Source: Anaerolineales bacterium
Lineage (GTDB): Bacteria; Chloroflexota; Anaerolineae; Anaerolineales; UBA11858
Assembly (NCBI GenBank): GCA_028278545.1
Contig: JANQED010000115.1
Coordinates: forward strand, 183,425-247,424
Reading direction: 5' to 3'
DNA: 64,000 nucleotides
Translations under genes and position numbers: made by a program
The notes under the pieces: model-generated
What the model was told of the DNA's origin: nothing
The model's database searches: none
Seen by the model: the letters and a program-made list of their open reading frames with translations, nothing else
Shown here: in pieces, positions 26,963 through 34,645 of the stretch
Numbering within the stretch: position 1 is the stretch's first letter
Layout: each line of letters opens with the position of its first letter

Positions 26963-27808
26963 ATGTCATTGGAGGAAAAAGGAAACGGGAATGTCCCCAC
27001 TGAAGCCATTGCTTCAGGAGAAACCCGGGTGAAGATGTCGAAAAAGAGTTATTATGACGAACTGGCGCGTCTGCAAGTTGAGCTGGTAAAACTTCAAGAG
27101 TGGATAAAGCAGAAGGGGACAAGGGTTGTCGTGCTCTTCGAAGGCAGAGATGCGGCGGGGAAGGGCGGCGTGATCAAGCGTATTACTCAACGATTGAACC
27201 CCCGGATTGTTAAAGTCGTCGCTTTGGGGACGGCGACAGAGCGAGAAAAGACGCAATGGTGGTTCCAGCGCTATGTAGCTGAACTCCCTGCCGCGGGCGA
27301 AATGGTTTTGTTCGACCGCAGTTGGTACAACAAAGCCTTGGTGGAACCGGTGATGGGGTTCTGCACCGAAAAGGAATACCGGGAATTTTTGCGCTCATGC
27401 CCGGAGTTCGAACGCATGTTGGTCCGTTCTGGGATCATCCTGATCAAATATTGGTTTTCGGTCAGCGATGAAGAGCAGGAGAGACGCTTCAAAGCCCGCA
27501 ATACCGATCCGGTTAAGCGCTGGAAGCTGAGCCCTATGGATTTAGAATCCCGCAGAAGGTGGATCGAGTATTCGATTGCCAAAGACCGTATGTTCGCGGC
27601 CACCGACATCAAACAAGCACCCTGGTATGTGGTCAACGCGGATATCAAACGTCATGCCCGGCTGAACTGTATTCGGCACCTGCTTAGCTTGCTTCCATAT
27701 GAAGAGTTAACTTTGGCCCCCATTGAACTGCCCCCCCTGCATGAAGAAGCTGGCTATATTCGTCCCCCCCTTACTGATCAGACTTTTGTGCCCGAGTATT
27801 ACCCGTAG
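26963..27808 (+). CDS. ppk2: Polyphosphate kinase 2 family protein
   Basis: A 281-residue PPK2-family enzyme. Walker A FEGRDAAGKGG, Walker B FDRSWYN and the lid region RRFKARNTDPVKRWKLSPMD are diagnostic. PPK2 enzymes transfer phosphate between polyphosphate and nucleoside di- or monophosphates, often favouring NTP synthesis from polyphosphate. The size and the single PPK2 domain fit class I. AAGGAGG stands before the ATG. It converges on ppk1, so the two are separate transcripts with a shared terminator. Confidence 0.93.
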   Translation: MSLEEKGNGNVPTEAIASGETRVKMSKKSYYDELARLQVELVKLQEWIKQKGTRVVVLFEGRDAAGKGGVIKRITQRLNPRIVKVVALGTATEREKTQWWFQRYVAELPAAGEMVLFDRSWYNKALVEPVMGFCTEKEYREFLRSCPEFERMLVRSGIILIKYWFSVSDEEQERRFKARNTDPVKRWKLSPMDLESRRRWIEYSIAKDRMFAATDIKQAPWYVVNADIKRHARLNCIRHLLSLLPYEELTLAPIELPPLHEEAGYIRPPLTDQTFVPEYYP

Positions 27809-27824
27809 TCTTTAAAACGAGTCA

Positions 27825-27869
27825 AACAACAATATAGTGCACAACCGACCTGTGCACTATATTGTTGTT
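27825..27869. terminator. Bidirectional terminator between ppk2 and ppk1
   Basis: A 19-bp perfect stem, AACAACAATATAGTGCACA (27825-27843) with its complement at 27851-27869, and a seven-base loop. It lies midway between two convergent genes. The AT-rich base gives A-rich and T-rich flanks on both strands. Confidence 0.8.
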
Positions 27870-27899
27870 CCACCGGAATCCCATCTGGTGGTTCTTTGT

Positions 27900-30029
27900 C
27901 TAGCTGTCCATTTCCCGCTGTGCCCGGCGAATAAACCACTCTTGGGGGGCGAGCGCCTCCTTATCCCCATCGGGTGCCAGCCTGGTGAACCCCCCATCCG
28001 CGTCCATCAAATGAGCTTTTACGTTATCTGCTAGATACGTTTTCAGAATCGTGTCGTGGATGCGACGGATGATGCCCGGATCGCTCACTGGAAAGATGAC
28101 TTCTACGCGGTTGTTGAGGTTTCGGGGCATTAGATCCGCGCTGCCCATGTAGATCTCTTCCTCGCCAGCGTTGTGGAAATAATAGATACGACTGTGCTCG
28201 AGAAATCTTCCGAGCAAGCTGATTACGCGGATGTTTTCGCTGAGCCCCTCGATTCCGGGTCGAAGACTGCACATACTTCGGCAAATGAGATCGATCTTGA
28301 CCCCGGCTTGAGAGGCCTGGTAGAGCTTCTTGATCAGCCTCTTATCAACCAGCGCGTTCATCTTGAAGATGATATGACCACCCTTCCCTTCCGTCTGGTG
28401 TCGAATTTCGCGATCGATGAGTTCTTCCAAGCGCCTGCGCAAATTGATCGGCGCGACGAGCAGTTTGCGAAAGGTTCTTTGTGAGGAATAGCCGGTCAGG
28501 TAGTTGAACAGGTCGGTGGCATCTGCGCCAATCTCTTCGTCGCAGGTGAACATGCCCATATCTTCATACAGTTTGGCGGTGACGTGGTGGTAATTTCCCG
28601 TCCCCAGATGGACATAGCGGCGGATATGGTCGTTCTCTTTCCTGATTACCAGGATGATCTTGGAATGTGTCTTGAGGCCCAAGAGGCCATAGGTCACATG
28701 AACGCCCTCTCGCTCGAGCATCTTTGCCCATTCGATGTTGCTTTCTTCATCAAAGCGCGCTTTCAATTCAACGAGAACCGCAACCTGCTTGCCATAATCT
28801 CTGCGCGCTCTCAGGAGGGCCTTTACCACCGGTGAATTACGACCGACGCGATATAAGGTCAGTTTGATAGCCAGTACATCCGGGTCGCGTGCAGCACTTT
28901 GCAGGAAATTCACGACCGGGTCAAAGGAATCGTAGGGGTGATGGAGCAGGATATCTCCCTGGCGGATCGCGGAAAAAATATTGCCGTCAGTGCCCTCTAG
29001 CCTAAGGGGAGGGGGGATATTGTGAGTAAAGGGTTTATATTTTAGATCGAAGCGGTCTACGTTCTGTAATTCCATTAAACTGCTCAAGCCGAGGGGGCCG
29101 TCTAATTTGTAGACATCATTGGGGTCAACGTCCAGGTTCTCGACAAGGATATCCAGAATAAAATCGGGCATATCTGGGTTTACAGATAGGTTGACCACCG
29201 CGCCAAAGCGTCTCTTACGGACGCTTTCTTCCATGGCCTCCAACAAATCTGCGGCTTCCAACTCTTGGATGGCCATATCAGCGTTTCGGATGACTCGGAA
29301 GGGATGGACTTCGATGATCTCCATCCCAGGGAATAGGGTCCCCAAATGGTGGGAGATCAATTGATCTAACAAGACGAAATAATGGTTGCGGGGCACAGTG
29401 CCGTCTCTCTTGGTGGCACCGGAAGACCTTTTGATGGGCACAAAACGTGGCAAGGAAGATGGCACTTTAACCCGCGCAAAATGATGCTGTCCCTGGTGGT
29501 CTTGCAGCAGGATAGCTAGGTTCAGGCTCAGGTTGGAGATATGGGGGAAGGGGTGGCCGGGGTCGAAAGCCAGCGGTGTGAGAACAGGGAAAACGATTTC
29601 GTTGAAATAGTCGTCGGCTTTGGCTTTTTGCTTGGGGGTGAGTTGGTCGTAATCGAGGATGTGGACCCCGGTCTCGTCAAGCTGGGGCAACAATTCATTG
29701 TGCAGATGGTCGATGGCGTTTGTCATCAACCGGTAGGCCGATTTTCGGATGGCTGCTAATTGTTCTGCCGGCGTTTTACCATCAATCGATAATTTGAGCA
29801 CACCGGCATCATTTTGCATTTTCAATCCCCCAACTCGCACCATATAGAACTCATCCAGGTTGAGCCCCACAAATGCTAAAAATTTGATTCTTTCAATGAG
29901 AGGGTTTCTCGGGTCAAGAGATTCCTTGAACACCCGCTCCTGAAAGGCAAGCATCCCCAGTTCTCGGTTTATGTAGTATGTTGGATGGCTGATATTGAAC
30001 TTCTTGTTCTGGGAGGTTGTGTTGTCCAT
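27900..30029 (-). CDS. ppk1: Polyphosphate kinase 1
   Basis: A 709-residue enzyme of normal PPK1 length. The N-terminal segment (INRELGMLAFQERVF, about residues 18-32), the middle domain, and two phospholipase-D-like C-terminal domains are present. GLKTHSKIILV holds the His expected to be phosphorylated, and the second region has IYYFHNAGEEEIYMGSADLM and NNRVEVIFPV. It makes long-chain polyphosphate from ATP at the membrane. It sits next to PPK2 (polyphosphate use), CHAD (polyphosphate binding) and a Lys-rich protein. Confidence 0.96.
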   Translation of the reverse strand: MDNTTSQNKKFNISHPTYYINRELGMLAFQERVFKESLDPRNPLIERIKFLAFVGLNLDEFYMVRVGGLKMQNDAGVLKLSIDGKTPAEQLAAIRKSAYRLMTNAIDHLHNELLPQLDETGVHILDYDQLTPKQKAKADDYFNEIVFPVLTPLAFDPGHPFPHISNLSLNLAILLQDHQGQHHFARVKVPSSLPRFVPIKRSSGATKRDGTVPRNHYFVLLDQLISHHLGTLFPGMEIIEVHPFRVIRNADMAIQELEAADLLEAMEESVRKRRFGAVVNLSVNPDMPDFILDILVENLDVDPNDVYKLDGPLGLSSLMELQNVDRFDLKYKPFTHNIPPPLRLEGTDGNIFSAIRQGDILLHHPYDSFDPVVNFLQSAARDPDVLAIKLTLYRVGRNSPVVKALLRARRDYGKQVAVLVELKARFDEESNIEWAKMLEREGVHVTYGLLGLKTHSKIILVIRKENDHIRRYVHLGTGNYHHVTAKLYEDMGMFTCDEEIGADATDLFNYLTGYSSQRTFRKLLVAPINLRRRLEELIDREIRHQTEGKGGHIIFKMNALVDKRLIKKLYQASQAGVKIDLICRSMCSLRPGIEGLSENIRVISLLGRFLEHSRIYYFHNAGEEEIYMGSADLMPRNLNNRVEVIFPVSDPGIIRRIHDTILKTYLADNVKAHLMDADGGFTRLAPDGDKEALAPQEWFIRRAQREMDS

Positions 30030-30072
30030 ATGCGCTAAAGGAATCTTGCCTTCTTGATGATATTATATGATG

Positions 30073-30708
30073 CTATCTCTTCTTTTTGTTCTTAGATTTT
30101 CTCTTGACTTTCTTTTTCTTGACTGTTGGTTTAGAGACCTTCTTCTTTGATTTCTGTTTTTTATCCTCTTTTTTTTTGCCTTTCGAGCCTTTTTCCTTTT
30201 TTGTTACCTGCTTCTTCTTTTTCGCTTTCTTTTTGGGTGGTTTTTGCTTGTTAGCCACTGCGATGGCATTTGATTTCATGGGGTTGACAGAAGTAATCAC
30301 GCTGTCTGGATCGAAATAGTCAGCCAGGGATGGCACAGGCGGGTTGTACGATGGAGGCGTGTCGGCGGGATCTTTTTGAACAGTTTTTTCCTCTTTAGAC
30401 GACTCCATATTTCCCTGGGGAGGTCGAAAATAGTCTGCCAGAGATGGGACTGGAGGTGAATACGTAGGGGTTTCCGTTTTTACAAACTCCTTTGGGGCTT
30501 CATACTGCTTAATGGCTACCTCAAGCTGCTCTAGGATTTTTGGCCCAATCCCGTGAATGGCGAGTACCAGTTTTTCATCGGCGTTCATCTGGAGGATCAA
30601 ATCACCGACATTCTCATAGCCATTGGTTTCCAGTAAATTGTGTACGGATGGAGGTAGTTCTAACTCTGTGATCGGTGAGTGGAAGGCTGCCTCTGCGATT
30701 TTATCCAT
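30073..30708 (-). CDS. Helix-hairpin-helix protein with repeated PPVPSLADYF motif and lysine-rich tail
   Basis: A 211-residue protein in three parts. Residues about 12-70 form a helix-hairpin-helix domain like the RNA polymerase alpha C-terminal domain (LLETNGYENVGDLI, then IHGIGPKILEQLEVAI). Residues 83-94 and 121-132 are two near-identical motifs, Y-(S/N)-PPVPSLADYF. Residues 155-211 are extremely basic: 33 of 57-58 residues are Lys. The ATG at 30708 has GAGGAG before it; upstream frame extensions lack this. I do not know a named family. The tail suggests binding of DNA, RNA or polyphosphate, and the place beside ppk1 and CHAD favours a polyphosphate or nucleoid link. Confidence 0.75.
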   Translation of the reverse strand: MDKIAEAAFHSPITELELPPSVHNLLETNGYENVGDLILQMNADEKLVLAIHGIGPKILEQLEVAIKQYEAPKEFVKTETPTYSPPVPSLADYFRPPQGNMESSKEEKTVQKDPADTPPSYNPPVPSLADYFDPDSVITSVNPMKSNAIAVANKQKPPKKKAKKKKQVTKKEKGSKGKKKEDKKQKSKKKVSKPTVKKKKVKRKSKNKKKR

Positions 30709-30925
30709 AGATCTCTCCTCTTCATGGGATGGATTACCATATTCCACATATATAATATATAAGTTCCTATACCAGACGTCAATATGCAGTTTTGGTGAAT
30801 TCGCAACCCGCTGCGCTATTGGATACCTGGTCTTGCCATAATCTTGAATGGACATTAAGCCAATCTCGTTTTCGCATATAATTAGGCTTGGACGCTGAGG
30901 AGAAAAATCGAGAGATTGTCGGAAT

Positions 30926-32536
30926 ATGACTGCTCAATCTACCACGAGAATCCCGGGTAAAAGTTTTGATGAGTTGTTTGAATTATTGCGGGGAAATGGC
31001 ATCCCCATTCATCGCGAGTTATCTGCCTTTTTGGAGAATTTTAAGATTGATCTCGACCGTATCGCCTATGATTTAGCGCTGTGTTCAACGCTGTGTGAGG
31101 GGCTGGAGGACGTTCTCCAAGCGCCCGATAAAGGTTTGACCTCGTTGAAGGTAGGGGTGTTGCTCTCGAACCTGGCATCCGATGATGTGGACATACATGC
31201 TTTTCGAGACCTTTTCTCAGGTGAGTATGACCAAGAAGCACTAGATCAAATTGAGACGATTGTTCAATGGCGTTTGAGCGGATTCTCGGACGATGAGGTT
31301 TCAGACGCCAAGAGGATGGCAGGACTTGATGATTCAACCTTCGTGTTGATAGCCATCCTCAAACTGATCATGGGCCTGAACGCCTCCCTTACATATTCAA
31401 CCAATATCGTTGACTTAGTTTCAAACCCTCAAGGAGTTCGTATCAAGGTTGCTGGCCCTCAAGCTTATTCCGATTTGATCACCGCGCAAGCCGCATCGCG
31501 TTTCTTGGCGCAAGCTTTGCGCATCCCTATCTTCGTTCATTGTGATCAGGTACCGAAGAATGCACAATTGAAAAGCCTGCCGGTGGATTTGAACGCCATT
31601 GGCGTTGCCGCCATTGATCAAGTCTCAGAGGCTGCTCGAAAGATACTCCGCTTTCACTTTGCGCGCATGGTATATCATGAACCGGGCACGCGTGAAGGTC
31701 AGGATGTGGAGGAGTTGCACGATATGAGGGTGGCAACCCGCCGGATGAGATCGGCTTTTAATACCTTCCGGCCATTTTATAAGAAGAAAGCTATTAAACC
31801 TTTCGCAAAGCATCTGCGCCTGACGGGAAGTGCTTTGGGGAGGGTAAGGGATTTGGACGTTTTTCTCGAGAACGCCGGGAGTGATATCGAAACCATGCCT
31901 GGGGCAGGGGGATTAGATCTATCGACGCTTGTCGAATATTGGCAGGGCAAAAGAGCGTTGGCTCGCTCAGAAATGATCCGCCATTTCGATAGCGAGAGCC
32001 ATCAGGAATTTCTGCTGGACTTCAGTCGGTTTCTAAATGTCCCTTTTGCGGGCGCGAAAAGGGACCGCTCGGCGGCCAATCAAGGGGGAAGGATTCAAGA
32101 TGCCGCCGTCTCCTCGATTATGAATCATTGGGTGCGCGTCAACGCTTTTGATGATGAGGTGGCTGATGCTTCTATAAAGCGCCTGCACAAGCTGCGCATC
32201 GAGACTAAAAAACTACGCTATCTTGTGGAGTTTCTAAGGGATGTGTTGGGTTGCGAAAGTGAACAGATTGTCGATGAAATGAAGTTGGTCCAGGATCATC
32301 TGGGAAACCTGAATGACTCGTTTGTCGCATCAATGATGATCAGTGAATTTCTTGAAGAGGTAAAGCCAGATCAATTCGAGGAATCAATCGGTGATGGTGT
32401 GGCATCGGCAGAAGAATACTTGTTTTTGAAGAGGGAAGAGTGTGCGAACTTGATAACCACATTCCCCGAAATTTGGCTCAAATTCGCGCATTCAGGATTC
32501 GAAACAAGACTACTCGCGATGGCAGCGGGACTTTGA
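30926..32536 (+). CDS. CHAD-domain protein with N-terminal Ppx/GppA C-terminal-like region
   Basis: A 536-residue protein. The C-terminal half (about 235-530) is a CHAD domain, all-helical with paired conserved His and basic residues: VEELHDMRVATRRMRSAF, LRLTGSALGRVRDLDVF, KRLHKLRIETKKLRYLVEF and LVQDHLGNLND. CHAD binds inorganic polyphosphate and locates to polyphosphate granules in studied bacteria. The first about 210 residues resemble the HD-like C-terminal part of Ppx/GppA exopolyphosphatases (FVLIAILKLIMGLNAS, then GVRIKVAGPQAYSD), apparently without the HD metal residues. It is divergent from the Lys-rich gene and convergent with sixA. Confidence 0.85.
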   Translation: MTAQSTTRIPGKSFDELFELLRGNGIPIHRELSAFLENFKIDLDRIAYDLALCSTLCEGLEDVLQAPDKGLTSLKVGVLLSNLASDDVDIHAFRDLFSGEYDQEALDQIETIVQWRLSGFSDDEVSDAKRMAGLDDSTFVLIAILKLIMGLNASLTYSTNIVDLVSNPQGVRIKVAGPQAYSDLITAQAASRFLAQALRIPIFVHCDQVPKNAQLKSLPVDLNAIGVAAIDQVSEAARKILRFHFARMVYHEPGTREGQDVEELHDMRVATRRMRSAFNTFRPFYKKKAIKPFAKHLRLTGSALGRVRDLDVFLENAGSDIETMPGAGGLDLSTLVEYWQGKRALARSEMIRHFDSESHQEFLLDFSRFLNVPFAGAKRDRSAANQGGRIQDAAVSSIMNHWVRVNAFDDEVADASIKRLHKLRIETKKLRYLVEFLRDVLGCESEQIVDEMKLVQDHLGNLNDSFVASMMISEFLEEVKPDQFEESIGDGVASAEEYLFLKREECANLITTFPEIWLKFAHSGFETRLLAMAAGL

Positions 32537-32537
32537 A

Positions 32538-33032
32538 CTAATAGTCGATTTCGCGCGGTTTCCAGAAATTGATCAGTTTGCCCGTTGGGTCATCATTTAG
32601 AGCGGACCAGGTATCACCTGTGAACTCGATCAAGGCGATTGCGGCAGTGGGCATATGGTCGTAGACATCACAGACAACATGCAGGAATTGATTCATTTCT
32701 GGGTTGTGTCCCACGATCATGACCAGGTTGGCCTCATCGGGCAAATCGCTCAAAAAGTCCAGATAGGTGGCGTAATCTGCATGATAAAGGTCTTCCAAAT
32801 ACCTGACATCCCCAGTGAAATCACAGGTTTCTAACAGACGTTCCACCGTGGAGCGCGCCCTCCTAGCTGTCGAGCATAGGATTGTGTCGGGTATTAAGTC
32901 CTTATCCGTCAACAAAAGACCCATTCTGGGAGCAGCCCTTTTCCCTCGTTTGTTCAATGGGCGTTCGTGATCGGATAAAGACACATCCTTCCAACTCGAT
33001 TTCGCGTGACGCATGAGCAATAGTTTTTTCAT
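32538..33032 (-). CDS. sixA: SixA-type phosphohistidine phosphatase
   Basis: A 164-residue histidine phosphatase superfamily protein. It begins MKKLLLMRHAKSSW, where RHAKS is the SixA form of the RHG motif (His9 is the phosphorylated residue), with HERPLNKRGKRAAPRMG, CSTARRARSTVE and VGHNPEMNQ as the remaining signature. SixA removes phosphate from phosphohistidine on signalling or PTS proteins. The ATG at 33032 has AAGGAG seven bases upstream. The stop is one base from the CHAD stop, tail to tail, with no room for a separate terminator. Confidence 0.87.
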   Translation of the reverse strand: MKKLLLMRHAKSSWKDVSLSDHERPLNKRGKRAAPRMGLLLTDKDLIPDTILCSTARRARSTVERLLETCDFTGDVRYLEDLYHADYATYLDFLSDLPDEANLVMIVGHNPEMNQFLHVVCDVYDHMPTAAIALIEFTGDTWSALNDDPTGKLINFWKPREIDY

Positions 33033-33164
33033 CGCCGGCTCCTTTATGTGCAATAGATCAGGAAGCTAAACTTGTTCAAGCCCAGATTTCGGCTTTCAGT
33101 TCTGACATTCAAGGGCTGTCAATGGTATGATGGTAAATGAAGATAGCAGTATGCAGCGCCCGGG

Positions 33165-34343
33165 ATGAATAATTATATGTCTTACCTCGTCAACCTTCAA
33201 TGTCATGATTGCGGTAGTTCCTATGCCATCGACAAGGTCCAAACCTTTTGCCCAGATTGTCAGGCGCCTCTTTTGGCGCGTTATGACCTGGAAACTGCTC
33301 GCAAAAGATTGGACCGCGACGAATTTCGCAGCCGCCCGGAGGGAATGTGGCGTTGGCGCGAGGTATTACCGGTTCACAAATCGGAGAATATGATCAGCCT
33401 GGGGGAGGGGGATACGCCCCTTCTGCCTCTTCCCAACCTGGGGGCGGATTTGGGCCTCTCCCGCCTATACGTCAAAGATGAAAGCCTTAATCCAACAGGC
33501 ACTTTCAAGGTGCGCGGGTTATCCGCGGCACTCTCGAAGGCCAGGGAACTGGGCGTGACAAAAGTGATCATCCCCACAGCCGGGAATGCTGGGGGTGCCA
33601 TGGCCGCTTATGCGGCGCGCGGTTCGATGAAGGCCCATATCTTTATGCCCAAGGGTACACCCAGGGCAAATATAGAGGAAAGTCGAATAGCCGGCGCAAC
33701 CGTGGTCTTAGTCGATGGCCTGATCAACGAAGCGGCTCGGATGGCGGGGGAGAGGGCGCAGGCCGAAGGCTGGTTTGATGTCTCCACATTCAAGGAGCCC
33801 TACCGGGCCGAGGGCAAGAAGATCATGGGGTATGAGCTGGCTGAGGAGTTTGGCTGGAATTTGCCTGATGTGATTGTCTACCCAACGGGCGGCGGCACCG
33901 GGTTGGTGGGAATGTGGAAAGCCTTTGAGGAAATGGAGGCCCTGGGTTGGCTGGAGAGTTCTTCGCGCCCCCGCATGGTTGCCGTCCAATCTGATGGCTG
34001 TGCGCCGGTGGTCAAAGCTTTCCAGGAAAGTTTGACCAGGTGTGATTTCTGGACAGACGCCCAGACCCTGGCCTCGGGTTTGTGCGTCCCCAAGAGCTTC
34101 GCTGACCAGATCATCCTGGAAGATTTGCGGGCGAGTAACGGACATGCTGTTGCGGTGAGCGATTCAGCCATCCTGGAAGCCCAAAAACGCCTGGCACAGA
34201 AAGAGGGTGTCTTCGCTGCGCCGGAAGGGGCGGCTACTTTAGCAGCTTTAGAGCAGCTCGTGGAGCAAAATTGGGTCGATCCTGACGAGCGGATTGTATT
34301 ATTCAATACCGGGACTGGTCTGAAGTACATCCCCGTGAGTTGA
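33165..34343 (+). CDS. thrC: Threonine synthase-like PLP enzyme
   Basis: A 392-residue fold-type II PLP enzyme with the N-terminal zinc ribbon (CHDCG and CPDC) seen in one branch of threonine synthases. PLP Lys lies in NPTGTFKVRG, the phosphate-binding stretch in TAGNAGGAMAAYAARG, and VYPTGGGTGLVGMW near the cofactor ring. It converts O-phosphohomoserine to threonine. The alternative ATG at 33177 (MSYLVNL) is also possible; neither has a strong ribosome binding site. Some members of this branch act on other substrates, so the exact function is likely but not certain. Confidence 0.85.
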   Translation: MNNYMSYLVNLQCHDCGSSYAIDKVQTFCPDCQAPLLARYDLETARKRLDRDEFRSRPEGMWRWREVLPVHKSENMISLGEGDTPLLPLPNLGADLGLSRLYVKDESLNPTGTFKVRGLSAALSKARELGVTKVIIPTAGNAGGAMAAYAARGSMKAHIFMPKGTPRANIEESRIAGATVVLVDGLINEAARMAGERAQAEGWFDVSTFKEPYRAEGKKIMGYELAEEFGWNLPDVIVYPTGGGTGLVGMWKAFEEMEALGWLESSSRPRMVAVQSDGCAPVVKAFQESLTRCDFWTDAQTLASGLCVPKSFADQIILEDLRASNGHAVAVSDSAILEAQKRLAQKEGVFAAPEGAATLAALEQLVEQNWVDPDERIVLFNTGTGLKYIPVS

Positions 34344-34344
34344 T

Positions 34345-34397
34345 CTCAACGGTTGCGAGTTTTACGGGTAGACAACCCATAGTCGTTGAGCGGCTTT
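34345..34397 (+). terminator. Intrinsic terminator after the threonine synthase gene
   Basis: CTCAACG (34345-34351) pairs with CGTTGAG (34384-34390), with an inner GGGT/ACCC stem, followed by CGGCTTTTTT. The left arm begins two bases past the stop codon. The rest of the 302-base gap to the next gene holds two small stems, GGGG-ATTT-CCCC near 34502 and CCGGC-TTCGA-GCCGG at 34512-34526, in the likely leader of the next gene. Confidence 0.6.
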
Positions 34398-34645
34398 TTT
34401 GATTTTTCCCCGAACCCAGTTACTTTCTCTGCATAGAGAACGACTAATGTGTAAAATCGCTCCTACATATACAGAAACCCCTCGCCCCTCGTGCCTTGAC
34501 GGGGGATTTCCCCGGCTTCGAGCCGGAGTATGAAGTTTGCGTGCTTCCAACAACAGTCAATACCCGCGAAAACCCTTTGCAGCGCAGGTTAACTTTGAAG
34601 GAGTGAATATCTCTTCGCCGATCTATCAAGAGAAGAGGTGAAGCT

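Noticed and set aside
30086..30319. Phe/Leu-rich 77-residue plus-strand frame that looks like a membrane protein
   Set aside because: It is the complement of the poly-lysine codons (AAA/AAG read as TTT/CTT), so its hydrophobicity is a by-product.
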